Part shown: positions 56,464 through 64,000 of the stretch, piece by piece
Numbering within the stretch: position 1 is the first letter of the stretch
Layout: each line of letters begins with the position of its first letter
Assembly: GCF_003319095.1 (NCBI RefSeq)
Contig: NZ_QOHI01000001.1
Coordinates: 620,001-684,000, forward strand
Length of the DNA stretch: 64,000 nt
Direction of reading: 5' to 3'
DNA from: Blastococcus sp. TBT05-19
GTDB taxonomy: Bacteria > Actinomycetota > Actinomycetes > Mycobacteriales > Geodermatophilaceae
The notes under the pieces: generated by a model
Seen by the model: the letters and a program-made list of their open reading frames with translations, nothing else
The model's database searches: none
What the model was told of the DNA's origin: nothing
Program-made: the position numbers and the translations under genes

Positions 56464-58587
56464 TCAGGCGGTGACGGTCGGCGGCACCATCGACGAGCGC
56501 ACCAGCGGGGTGCGGTCCCAGGCCCGGTGCATGCCCAGGGCGGCGACCGTCTCGGCGGCCATCGCGGCGTTCGCCTTCTTGCCGGTGATCACGCCCGGGG
56601 CCTTTGGGTCGATGCCGGCCGCGCGCAGCACCTCGACGCCGTCGCCCCACGCCCCGATGCCCTTCAGGTGCCGGAACGCCTCCTGCAGCATCACCAGGGC
56701 GCGGAAGTCGCCGTCCTTGGGGGCGCCGTCGGCCACGACGATCGCGTCGAACTCGATCGACCGGCCGGTGGCGAAGGTCCGCTCGACGATCTCCACGTCC
56801 TTGCCGCTCACCAGCTGCCCGCCGTGCGGCGCGATGACCTTCACCTGCGCCCCCTCCGCCTCCAGCGCGGCGCGCAGCTTCGCGATGCCCTTGAGGTCGG
56901 CCTTCGGGCCGGCGACGACGCCGACGATCCGGCCGTCGATCGGGAACGGGGTGGGCAGGACCTGGCGCAGGGCGGGGGACTCCCGCCGCACCTTCTCCGC
57001 CTTGATCTTCTTCGGCACGGGCAGGCCGAGCCCGGCGGCCACCTGGGCGCACAGCTTCGCGTCGATGCGGGCCAGGACCGTGAGCGCCCGCTCCTTGATC
57101 GACTGCTCGAAGCACTTGCCGAGCTCGAAGGTGTAGGCGTCGATCACGTGCTGCTGCTCGATGGCGGTCAGGCTCTTGTAGAACAGCGCCGGCTGCGAGA
57201 AGTGGTCGTCGAAGGACGCCGGCGCGCTCCGCCCGACCGTGCCGCTGACCGGGCGCGGAACGTGCACGTAGCCGCCCTCGGACCAGTCGGCCGGGAACGG
57301 GCTGCCGCCGTCGACGGAGTTGGGCGTGTACGGCGCCTGCCCCTGGTGGACGGCGTGCTGGTGGAACCCGTCGCGGGTGTTGTCGTTCACCGGGGCGTGC
57401 GGGCGGTTGATCGGGATCTGGGTGAAGTTCGGCCCGCCGAGCCGGCTGAGCTGGGTGTCCAGGTAGGAGAAGTTGCGCCCCTGCAGCAGCGGGTCGTTGG
57501 TGACCTCGATGCCCGGCACCAGGTGGCCGGTGTGGAAGGCCACCTGCTCGGTCTCGGCGAAGAAGTTCGTCGGGTTGGCGTTCAGCACCAGCTTCCCGAT
57601 GGGCTGCACCGGGGCGAGCTCCTCCGGCACGATCTTCGTCGGGTCGAGCAGGTCGATGCCCTCGAAGGTCTCCTCGGGGGTGTCGGGGAAGACCTGCACG
57701 CCCAGCTCCCACTCGGGGAAGGCGCCGGCCTCGATGGACTCGTACAGGTCGCGGCGGTGGAAGTCGGGGTCGACGCCGCCGGCGATCTGCGCCTCCTCCC
57801 AGGTGAGGGAGTGCACGCCGAGTTTCGGCTTCCAGTGGAACTTCACCAGCACGGTCTCGCGGTCGGCGTTCACCAGCCGGAAGGTGTGGACGCCGAAGCC
57901 CTCCATCGTCCGGTAGCTGCGCGGGATGCCCCGGTCGCTCATGTTCCAGAGCGTGTGGTGGGTGGCTTCGGTGTGCAGCGTGACGAAGTCCCAGAAGGTG
58001 TCGTGCGCCGACTGCGCCTGGGGGATCTCGTGGTCGGGGTGCGGCTTGGCCGCGTGCACGATGTCGGGGAACTTGATCGCGTCCTGGATGAAGAAGACCG
58101 GCATGTTGTTGCCGACCAGGTCCCAGGTGCCTTCCTTCGTGTAGAACTTCGTCGCGAACCCGCGGGTGTCGCGCACCGTGTCGGCCGAGCCGCGCGACCC
58201 CAGGACGGTCGAGAACCGGACGAAGACCGGCGTCTCCAGCCCCTTCTCGGCCAGGACGGCGGCCCGGGTCACCTTCGAGGCCGTGCCGTATGCGGTGAAG
58301 ACGCCGTGGGCGCCGGCGCCGCGGGCGTGCACCACGCGCTCCGGGATGCGCTCGTGGTCGAAGTGCATGATCTTCTCGCGCAGGTGGAAGTCCTCCAGGA
58401 GGACCGGGCCGCGCGGGCCCGCCTTCAGCGAGTGGTCGGTGTCGGCGATGCGGACGCCGTTCGGGGTGGTCAGCGTGTCGCCGGCCTGCGCCCGTGGGTC
58501 GCGGCCGTCCTTCGGTCCTTCGTAGCCCACACCGGTCGGGCTCACGGTGCGGGGCGCGGACGTGTTCGGCTTGCGCGTGGGGGGCAC
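56464..58587 (-). CDS. katE: Large-subunit catalase (HPII type)
   Basis: Dismutates hydrogen peroxide; haem catalase of the large-subunit clade, 707 residues. Catalytic His in IPERVVHARGAGAHGVF, Asn in WDLVGNNMPVFFIQDAIKFP, haem-ligand Tyr in NFSYLDTQLSRLGGPNFTQI. The C-terminal 150 residues are the flavodoxin/DJ-1-like domain (VGVVAGPKADLKGIAKLRAA, DAIVVADGAP) that marks HPII-type enzymes. GTG start with GAGGAG five bases upstream. An imperfect palindrome at 58638-58658 may be an operator. Confidence 0.96.
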   Translation of the reverse strand: MPPTRKPNTSAPRTVSPTGVGYEGPKDGRDPRAQAGDTLTTPNGVRIADTDHSLKAGPRGPVLLEDFHLREKIMHFDHERIPERVVHARGAGAHGVFTAYGTASKVTRAAVLAEKGLETPVFVRFSTVLGSRGSADTVRDTRGFATKFYTKEGTWDLVGNNMPVFFIQDAIKFPDIVHAAKPHPDHEIPQAQSAHDTFWDFVTLHTEATHHTLWNMSDRGIPRSYRTMEGFGVHTFRLVNADRETVLVKFHWKPKLGVHSLTWEEAQIAGGVDPDFHRRDLYESIEAGAFPEWELGVQVFPDTPEETFEGIDLLDPTKIVPEELAPVQPIGKLVLNANPTNFFAETEQVAFHTGHLVPGIEVTNDPLLQGRNFSYLDTQLSRLGGPNFTQIPINRPHAPVNDNTRDGFHQHAVHQGQAPYTPNSVDGGSPFPADWSEGGYVHVPRPVSGTVGRSAPASFDDHFSQPALFYKSLTAIEQQHVIDAYTFELGKCFEQSIKERALTVLARIDAKLCAQVAAGLGLPVPKKIKAEKVRRESPALRQVLPTPFPIDGRIVGVVAGPKADLKGIAKLRAALEAEGAQVKVIAPHGGQLVSGKDVEIVERTFATGRSIEFDAIVVADGAPKDGDFRALVMLQEAFRHLKGIGAWGDGVEVLRAAGIDPKAPGVITGKKANAAMAAETVAALGMHRAWDRTPLVRSSMVPPTVTA

Positions 58588-58637
58588 GGGTCTCCTCGGG
58601 GGGATTCGACTGCTGCGATCCCCGGCGCGCTACCCGA

Positions 58638-58658
58638 CCGGTTGCGTCGTGCAAACGG
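58638..58658. promoter_or_regulatory. Imperfect palindrome upstream of katE
   Basis: CCGGTTGC, 5 bases, GCAAACGG: seven of eight pairs match. It lies about 50 bases before the katE GTG, where a regulator could bind. No regulator is encoded nearby. Confidence 0.35.
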
Positions 58659-58681
58659 TCGCTTCCACGCAGCGGAACGCC

Positions 58682-59212
58682 TCAGGCGAACGCCCGGCGG
58701 GCCTCGGCGAGGACGGCCGGGCTGAGCACCGGCGCCCAGTCCTCGGTGAGCTGCCGGAAGTACGGGCCGTGCTGGCCCAGGAAGCCCGGGGCGTGCTCGG
58801 CGACGTCGATCTCGTTCACCAGGCTGAGGTCGGCGAACGCGCGGAGCCGGTCGCCGTCGAGGTCCTCGACGGCGCCGGTGTGCCGGTCGTGCACCCGGCG
58901 GGCGGTCGCCAGCTCCGCCCAGGTGGCGCCGCGATCGCACGCGCCGTACCGGTGCACCAGCTCCTCGGCGTCCGGGCCCACGATCCCGGCCAGCAGGGGC
59001 CGCTCGTCGTCGGCCAGGAGGCGGACGTCGAAGCCCTGCGTGCCGTAGACCGCGTGCGCCCGGCCGGCCAGCTGCACGTGCAGAGGGAGCCCCAGGCCGG
59101 CGAGCCGCTGCTGCACCCGCTCCAGGTGGCCGCCCAGGGTGCCGCCCGGGTGCTCGATGCCGTCGGCGCCGCGCTCGCGGAGCAGGGCCGCGAGCCGCTC
59201 GGTCGTCTCCAC
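58682..59212 (-). CDS. DUF6817 protein
   Basis: 176 residues. Visible: HPGGTLGGHLERVQQRLAGL, LHVQLAGRAHAVYGTQGFDV, LIVGPDAEELVHRYGACDR-like stretch (IVGPDAEELVHRYGACDR) and DLSLVNEIDVAEHAP. The His/Asp pattern recalls the metal-binding DUF6817 family, related to HD-type phosphohydrolases; activity unknown. GTG at 59212 is supported by TAGGGT seven bases upstream. Divergent from the FocA-type gene with facing leaderless promoters. Confidence 0.82.
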   Translation of the reverse strand: METTERLAALLRERGADGIEHPGGTLGGHLERVQQRLAGLGLPLHVQLAGRAHAVYGTQGFDVRLLADDERPLLAGIVGPDAEELVHRYGACDRGATWAELATARRVHDRHTGAVEDLDGDRLRAFADLSLVNEIDVAEHAPGFLGQHGPYFRQLTEDWAPVLSPAVLAEARRAFA

Positions 59213-59219
59213 GGCGGGG

Positions 59220-59225
59220 ACCCTA
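59220..59225 (-). promoter_or_regulatory. -10 box of leaderless DUF6817 gene
   Basis: TAGGGT on the minus strand, seven bases before the GTG at 59212. Confidence 0.5.
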
Positions 59226-59252
59226 CTGCGGTGTGCCCGCCCCGGTCGGGGG

Positions 59253-59258
59253 TAGGTC
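59253..59258 (+). promoter_or_regulatory. -10 box of leaderless formate/nitrite-type transporter gene
   Basis: TAGGTC, seven bases before the GTG at 59266. Confidence 0.5.
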
Positions 59259-59265
59259 GGCACCC

Positions 59266-60081
59266 GTGGCCGAGGCGCGCGAGGAGCTGGGCAGCACGGA
59301 CGCCCCGGAAGAGGACGAGCTGGTGCAGGCCTTCGACCGCATCGTCGGGCAGGGGGCGCAGCGGCTGCACCGCACCTGGCGCGAGGTGCTGACCACCGGC
59401 CTGGCCGGCGGTCTCGAGGTCGGGGTGGGGGTCGCGGCGCTGTTCGCCGTCTACGCCGAGACCGGGAGCCACCTGCTCGCGGGGCTGGCGTTCAGCATCG
59501 GCTTCATCGCCCTGCTGCTGGCGCGCAGCGAGCTGTTCACCGAGGGCTTCCTCGTGCCGGTGACGGCGGTCGTCGCCGGGCGGGCGGGCGTCGGGCAGCT
59601 GGCCAAGCTCTGGTCCGGGACGCTGGTGGCCAACCTGGTGGGCGGCTGGCTGGTCATGTGGGTGGTCGTGCACGCGCTGCCGGAGCTGGCGGCCACGGCC
59701 GTCGAGCAGGCGACCACCTTCGTCGACGCGCCGCTGGACCTGCGGGCGGTGTGCCTGTCCCTGCTCGCCGGCAGCGCGATCACGCTCATGACCCGGATGC
59801 AGCAGGGCGCGGAGAGCGAGGGCGGGAAGATCGTCGCCGCCGTCGCCGGGGCGTTCGTGCTGGCCGGGCTCGTGCTGTTCCACTCGGTCCTCGACTCGCT
59901 GATCATCTTCGCCGGCATCCACGCGGGCGGCCCGTTCGGCTACGGCGACTGGCTCGCCTGGTTCTGGTACGCCGCGTTGCTCAACATGGCCGGCGGGCTG
60001 CTGGTCGTCACGGCACTGCGGCTGGTGCGCAGCAAGGACCTCGTCGAGCGGGAGCGGGAGGCCGTCGCCGACGGCCGGTAG
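59266..60081 (+). CDS. Formate/nitrite transporter (FNT) family protein
   Basis: 271 residues, six membrane helices: VLTTGLAGGLEVGVGVAALF, LAGLAFSIGFIALLLARSEL, LWSGTLVANLVGGWLVMWVV, CLSLLAGSAITLMTRMQQGA, FVLAGLVLFHSVLDSLIIFA, FWYAALLNMAGGLLVVTALR. Key FNT features are visible: FTEGFLVPV after helix 2 and the pore His in LFHSVLDS. It would carry formate, nitrite or a similar small anion with protons; this subfamily (often annotated YfdC-like) has no proven substrate. GTG start from the leaderless -10. Confidence 0.9.
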   Translation: MAEAREELGSTDAPEEDELVQAFDRIVGQGAQRLHRTWREVLTTGLAGGLEVGVGVAALFAVYAETGSHLLAGLAFSIGFIALLLARSELFTEGFLVPVTAVVAGRAGVGQLAKLWSGTLVANLVGGWLVMWVVVHALPELAATAVEQATTFVDAPLDLRAVCLSLLAGSAITLMTRMQQGAESEGGKIVAAVAGAFVLAGLVLFHSVLDSLIIFAGIHAGGPFGYGDWLAWFWYAALLNMAGGLLVVTALRLVRSKDLVEREREAVADGR

Positions 60082-60117
60082 GCGCGCGCCTCCGGTGCCC
60101 GCAGGTCCGGGTTCGCC

Positions 60118-61032
60118 ATGCTGGCGCCCGTGATCGAGCTGCGCGGGCTGACGAAGCGGTACCGGTCCCGCACCGCCGTCGACGCGCTCACCGTCACCGT
60201 CGAGCCGGGCCGGGTCACCGGCTTCCTGGGACCCAACGGCTCGGGCAAGACGACGACGATGCGCTGCGTCCTCGGCCTCACCCGCCCGACCGAGGGGACG
60301 GCGACGGTGCTCGGCCGGCCCTACCGCGAGCTGCCCCGGCCGATGCGCTCCGTCGGCGCGCTGATCGACCCCCGGGCCCGGCACCCCGGCCGCACGGCGT
60401 ACGCGCACCTGCTCGCGCTGGCGCAGAGCAACGCGCTGCCGCGTTCCCGGGTCGACGAGGTCATCGAGCTGGTGGGCCTGGACGCCGTCGCGCACGACCG
60501 GGTGCGCGGCTTCTCCCTCGGTATGGGCCAGCGGCTCGGCATCGCCGGGGCCCTGCTCGGCGATCCCGACGTGCTGCTGCTCGACGAGCCGGTCAACGGG
60601 CTGGACCCCGAGGGCATCCGGTGGGTGCGCGAGCTGCTGCGGGCGCTGGCCGACGAGGGCCGCACGGTGCTGGTGTCCAGCCACCTGATGAGCGAGATGG
60701 AGGACACCGCCGACCACCTGGTCGTCCTCGGTTGCGGCCGGCTGCTCGCCGACGTGCCGATGGCCGACCTCCTGGGCGCGCACTCGGCGGTCCGGGTGCG
60801 CAGCCCGCAGGCTCCCGTGCTCGCCTCGGCGCTGCAGCGCGCGGGCGGGCGCGTGGAGCTCGAGATCGACGGCGCGCTGCGGGTCGAGGGCCTGGACTGC
60901 GACCAGGTGGGCGACGTCGCCTTCCTGGCCGGCGTGCGCGTGCACGAGCTGGGCCGGGTCACCGCGTCGCTGGAGGCCGCCTACCTGGAGCTGACCGGCG
61001 ACGACGTCGAGTACCGGGCGGCCCCGCTGTGA
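60118..61032 (+). CDS. ABC transporter ATP-binding protein
   Basis: 304 residues. Walker A GPNGSGKTT, Q-loop region, signature FSLGMGQRLGIAGALLG, Walker B DVLLLDEPVNGLDPEG, switch His in VLVSSHLMSEMED. Built like the DrrA/BcrA-type exporters with a C-terminal extension of about 90 residues. It pairs with the permease whose GTG overlaps its stop (GTGA). Substrate unknown; drug, lipid or bacteriocin export is usual for this group. Start ATG at 60118 (GTG at 60130 possible). Confidence 0.95.
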   Translation: MLAPVIELRGLTKRYRSRTAVDALTVTVEPGRVTGFLGPNGSGKTTTMRCVLGLTRPTEGTATVLGRPYRELPRPMRSVGALIDPRARHPGRTAYAHLLALAQSNALPRSRVDEVIELVGLDAVAHDRVRGFSLGMGQRLGIAGALLGDPDVLLLDEPVNGLDPEGIRWVRELLRALADEGRTVLVSSHLMSEMEDTADHLVVLGCGRLLADVPMADLLGAHSAVRVRSPQAPVLASALQRAGGRVELEIDGALRVEGLDCDQVGDVAFLAGVRVHELGRVTASLEAAYLELTGDDVEYRAAPL

Positions 61033-61778
61033 GCCGCCGGGCGCCGTTCTCCGCCGTCGTGGCGAGCGAGTGGACCAAGCTGCGGTCGGTGCGGTCCACC
61101 TGGTGGTGCACCGCCCTCTACCTGGCCGTCGTCGGGACCGGGGGCTGGTTCGGGGCCGCGATCACCCAGTCCGCGCCGCGGGCCGACATCGCGGTCAGCT
61201 CGGCGCTCACCGGCTTCGGGTTCGGTCAGGTGCTCGTGGTGGTGCTGGGCGTCCTCGCCGTCACCGCCGAGTTCCGCACGGGCATGGTGCTGGCCTCGCT
61301 CACCGCGGTGCCGGGTCGGGGGCGGCTGCTGCTGGCGAAGACCGTCGTCGTCGCCACGTGGACCGTGGTGCTCACCGCCGTCCTCGCCGTCTTCTGCTGG
61401 TTCGCCGCCTCCCGGCTCACCGCGGTGGAGGGCGGCGTGCCCCTGACCGACCCGGGCGTGCTCCGCCAGCTCGGGCTGCAGGTGGCGGCGGCGACGCTGA
61501 CCGCGGTGCTGGCGGTCGGGCTGGGTGCGCTGCTGCGCTCCTCGGCCGGGGCACTGGGCACCGCGCTCGGCGCCGTGCTCGTGCTGCCACCGGTGCTGGC
61601 CATCGTGGGCTCGGAGCTGAGCGTGCGGATCGCCCGCGCCCTGCCCGTGTTCCGGGTGGGCGACGAGGCGTTCTTCTCGGTGCAGACCTCGTGGCAGTCC
61701 GGGCTGGTCGTGCTCGGCGGCTGGGCGGCGGTCGCCTGGGTGCTCGGGGCCGTGCTGCTGTCGCGCCGCGACGTCTAG
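61029..61778 (+). CDS. ABC-2-type permease
   Basis: 249 residues, six membrane helices; starts VVASEWTKLRSVRSTWWCTA, the common beginning of actinobacterial ABC-2 permeases, with TAEFRTGMVLASLTAVPGRG in the first cytoplasmic loop. Forms the membrane part of the exporter with the ATPase upstream (4-base overlap). Its stop codon lies in a CTAG that also contains the stop of the convergent DUF1990 gene. Confidence 0.93.
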   Translation: MSRRAPFSAVVASEWTKLRSVRSTWWCTALYLAVVGTGGWFGAAITQSAPRADIAVSSALTGFGFGQVLVVVLGVLAVTAEFRTGMVLASLTAVPGRGRLLLAKTVVVATWTVVLTAVLAVFCWFAASRLTAVEGGVPLTDPGVLRQLGLQVAAATLTAVLAVGLGALLRSSAGALGTALGAVLVLPPVLAIVGSELSVRIARALPVFRVGDEAFFSVQTSWQSGLVVLGGWAAVAWVLGAVLLSRRDV

Positions 61779-62320
61779 CCCGCGGTCGCCCGCTGGATCG
61801 CCGACACGTACCGGGCGGTCGACGCCCGCTGCAGCAGCAGGCTGGCGGGCCCGGCGAGCCGGGCGGCGGGGGAGGCCAGCCGGAAGAAGACCCGGATCCG
61901 GTAGACGACGTCGCCGTCCTCGGTGAGCCGCACGGTGAACCGCTCCTCGCCGCTCTCCGGGTGACCGGGCAGCGTCCCGTAGGAGAAGCCCCGCACGTCG
62001 CCCTCGGTGCTGGCCCAGACCACCCGGCACGGGATGTCGTAGCCGAACCGGGGGAGTCCCGCGGTGAGCACGACGACGGTGCCCGGGGTGCTCGCCGGTC
62101 CGGTCGCCCGGACGCGCAGCCCCACCCCGCGCTGCGCACGCCAGCCGAAGACCGCGGCAGCGGCCCGCTCGAGGGCAGCCGGACCGGAGCCGACGACGGC
62201 GGAGTGCTCGGCCAGGTGGTAGCCGGGCGGGAGCAGGTCCTCGCCGGTGCCGCCGACCTCGGGGTAGGTGAACGGGGCGTCGGCGAGCGCGGCGGGGTCC
62301 AGGGCGCGGAGGAGTCCCAT
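61775..62320 (-). CDS. DUF1990 family protein
   Basis: 181 residues. Family text: FTYPEVGGTGEDLLPPGYHL, FGWRAQRGVGLRVRATGPAS, CRVVWASTEGDVRGFSYGTL, GHPESGEERFTVRLTEDGDV. Distantly START-like; function unknown. The ATG follows the stop of the glutathione-transferase-like gene with no gap (TAGATG), so the two are translationally coupled. Confidence 0.92.
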   Translation of the reverse strand: MGLLRALDPAALADAPFTYPEVGGTGEDLLPPGYHLAEHSAVVGSGPAALERAAAAVFGWRAQRGVGLRVRATGPASTPGTVVVLTAGLPRFGYDIPCRVVWASTEGDVRGFSYGTLPGHPESGEERFTVRLTEDGDVVYRIRVFFRLASPAARLAGPASLLLQRASTARYVSAIQRATAG

Positions 62321-63334
62321 CTACAGCTGCTGCGCGATGACCTCGTCCGCCGGCGCCGGGCCCGGGGGAGTGCCGTCGCCGAACGGGCGCCCGCCGAGGG
62401 CCTCGCGGCCGTGCGGGGTCGTCAGCCCGGACAGGTCGGGGCCGGACGGCACGATCTGGGTCGGGTTGATGTTGGCGTGCACCTCGTAGTAGTGCCGCTT
62501 GATGTGGTCGAGGTCCACGGTGTCGCCGAAGCCCGGCGTCTGGAACAGGTCGCGCAGGTAGGCCCACACCACCGGCATCTCGGTGATCTTGTTCCGGTTG
62601 CACTTGAAGTGGCCGTGGTAGACGGCGTCGAACCGGATCAGCGTGGTGAACAGCCGGATGTCGGCCTCCGTGATCGTGTCGCCGACCACGAACCGCTGGC
62701 CGGCCAGCCGCTCCTCCAGCCAGTCCAGGCAGGCGAACACGCGGGCGTAGGCGTCCTCGTACGCCTCCTGGGTCGTGGCGAACCCGGCCTCGTAGACGGC
62801 GGCGTTGAGATCGGCGTAGACCCGCGCGTTCACCTCGTCGATCTCGCCGCGCAGCGCCTCGGGGTAGAGGTCGGGCGCGCCCTCGCGGGCGAAGGCCCGC
62901 CACTCGGTCGCGAGGTCCAAGGTCACCTGGAAGACGTCGTTGGTGACGACGGCGCCGCTCGGCACGTCGACGATCGCCGGCACGCTGATCCCGCCGTCGT
63001 AGGTGGGGTCGGCCTTGTGGTACGCGTCGGCCAGGAACGCGATGCCCAGGACCGGGTCGACGTCGCCGGGGTCGAGCGTGAACCGCCAGCTGCGGTCGTC
63101 CTGGATCGGATCGGCGACCGCCACGCTGATGACGTCCTCCAGGCCCATCAGCCGGCGGGTGACCAGCGTGCGGCTGGCCCACGGGCAGGCGCGGCTCACG
63201 ACGATCCGGTAGCGACCGGGCTCGGCCGGCCGGCCGTCGCGGCCGTCGGCGGTGATCCGCTCGGTGAAGTGGAAGGGCTGCCGCTCGTAGCGGCCGTCGT
63301 CGGTCGTCGGAGGTGCACTGTTCGCCACGCTCAC
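62321..63334 (-). CDS. Glutathionyl/mycothiol-hydroquinone reductase-like GST (ECM4/YqjG family)
   Basis: 337 residues. Thioredoxin-fold active site RACPWASRTLVTRRLMGLED with the redox Cys, then SVPAIVDVPSGAVVTNDVFQ and the helical domain DTITEADIRLFTTLIRFDAV, FKCNRNKITEMPVVWAYLRD. In proteobacteria this family reduces glutathionyl-hydroquinones; actinomycetes use mycothiol instead, so the thiol partner here is inferred. GTG start at 63334 (GTG at 63328 also possible). First gene of a unit with DUF1990. Confidence 0.93.
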   Translation of the reverse strand: MSVANSAPPTTDDGRYERQPFHFTERITADGRDGRPAEPGRYRIVVSRACPWASRTLVTRRLMGLEDVISVAVADPIQDDRSWRFTLDPGDVDPVLGIAFLADAYHKADPTYDGGISVPAIVDVPSGAVVTNDVFQVTLDLATEWRAFAREGAPDLYPEALRGEIDEVNARVYADLNAAVYEAGFATTQEAYEDAYARVFACLDWLEERLAGQRFVVGDTITEADIRLFTTLIRFDAVYHGHFKCNRNKITEMPVVWAYLRDLFQTPGFGDTVDLDHIKRHYYEVHANINPTQIVPSGPDLSGLTTPHGREALGGRPFGDGTPPGPAPADEVIAQQL

Positions 63335-63379
63335 AGTCTCCCCTCGCGGAGCCCGGACCGCCTGCTCGTCCGCCGGCCG

Positions 63380-64000
63380 TCAGCTCGTGCGCGAGACGGC
63401 CGGCCGCTCCCGGAGGGCCGCGACGCAGGGGGCGACGTCCTCGAACGGCTGCGGACGGGCCAGCCAGTAACCCTGCGCGTCGTCGCAGCCGAGACGACCC
63501 AGCTCGTCCCACGCCGCACGGGTCTCGACCCCCTCGGCGACGACGCGGAGCCCGAGGCCGTGGGCCAGGTCGATCGTGCTGCGCACGATCGTCCGGTCGC
63601 TGGCGTCCAGCTCCATCGTCTGCACGAACGACCGGTCGATCTTCAGCGTGCTGACGGGCAGCCGCGTGAGGTACGCCAGCGAGGCGTGGCCGGTGCCGTA
63701 GTCGTCGACCGACAGGGCGATGCCGGCGTCGCGCAGCCGGTGCAGCACCTCCAGGGCCCGGCCCGGGTCACGCATGGCGGCGCTCTCGGTGATCTCGAGC
63801 TCCAGGCAGGAGGCCGGGAGGTCCAGGTAGTGCAGCAGGGCGGCGATCCGGTCGGCGAGGCCGGCGTCGAACAGGCCGCGGACGGAGAGGTTGACCGCGA
63901 CGGTCAGGTCCAGCCCCTCGTCCCGCCACCGGCGGCAGGCCGCGAGCGCCTGCCCGAGGACCGCGTCGGTGAGCGCACCGATCAGCCCGGTCTGCTCGGC
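63380..64000 (-). CDS. EAL-domain protein (3' part)
   Basis: The frame enters from beyond base 64000 and ends at 63380, giving about 206 residues. EAL phosphodiesterase text: AVNLSVRGLFDAGLADRIAA, LELEITESAAMRDPGRALEV, VDDYGTGHASLAYLTRLPVS, LKIDRSFVQTM, VVAEGVETRAAWDELGRLGC, DDAQGYWLARPQP. The EAL motif itself and any GGDEF or sensor part lie outside. Third c-di-GMP-related gene of the window. Confidence 0.92.
   Translation of the reverse strand, partial: AEQTGLIGALTDAVLGQALAACRRWRDEGLDLTVAVNLSVRGLFDAGLADRIAALLHYLDLPASCLELEITESAAMRDPGRALEVLHRLRDAGIALSVDDYGTGHASLAYLTRLPVSTLKIDRSFVQTMELDASDRTIVRSTIDLAHGLGLRVVAEGVETRAAWDELGRLGCDDAQGYWLARPQPFEDVAPCVAALRERPAVSRTS

Overview
The window is high-GC DNA with dense genes, many GTG starts, frequent stop/start overlaps and several leaderless-type starts. 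Gene content (flagellar genes in an actinobacterial background, a DUF222-HNH protein, an Ada-AlkA fusion, a YchF/IspH/XseAB block in the order seen in mycobacteria, menaquinone-type succinate dehydrogenase) points to a motile actinomycete. The Geodermatophilaceae (Blastococcus, Geodermatophilus, Modestobacter) are the best guess; this is inference, not a database result.

Layout. 1-4640: end of a flagellar cluster (flgK, flgL, fliW, csrA), then an unknown 168-residue protein and a divergent sigma-70-like protein. 4646-8270: a DUF559-type protein bracketed by two near-identical 24-nt palindromes, a secreted beta-propeller and a two-gene unknown operon. 8274-12132: a two-domain peptidoglycan hydrolase, a small protein and citrate synthase. 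12236-18364: a surface-glycan operon (PLP aminotransferase, NeuD/PglD-like acyltransferase, and a 1390-residue protein joining three glycosyltransferase modules to an FkbM methyltransferase). 18672-36335: a housekeeping block (fumC, glpX, DUF4245, xseBA, lipid-droplet-type protein, ispH, DUF6542 ... ychF) resembling Mycobacterium tuberculosis Rv1098c-Rv1112, interrupted by rmuC, ogt, ada-alkA, a large secreted DUF6351 protein and an HNH protein. 36367-37104: one low-GC gene of foreign look. 37299-43535: assorted metabolic and small proteins. 43730-49659: two membrane-bound GGDEF-EAL proteins around a frameshifted thioesterase and an unknown ORF without a clear start codon. 49801-53267: sdhCAB. 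53435-56405: molybdopterin oxidoreductase, flavin reductase and an aldehyde dehydrogenase. 56464-64000: large catalase katE, DUF6817, a FocA-type channel, an ABC exporter pair, DUF1990, a glutathionyl-hydroquinone-reductase-like enzyme and the 3' end of an EAL gene.

How parts may connect. FliW and CsrA form the known post-transcriptional switch for flagellin. The sigma-like protein may add transcriptional control. Three c-di-GMP enzymes, one with a plausible flagellar-sigma promoter, suggest control of the motile/sessile choice. The glycan operon could decorate flagellin or the cell surface. The clearest candidates for something undescribed are the orf168/sigma-like pair after csrA, the four-module glycan enzyme, the hydrolase with a degenerate NlpC/P60 site, and a two-stem dispersed repeat present twice here. 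No tRNA, rRNA, CRISPR array, transposase or prophage was seen.
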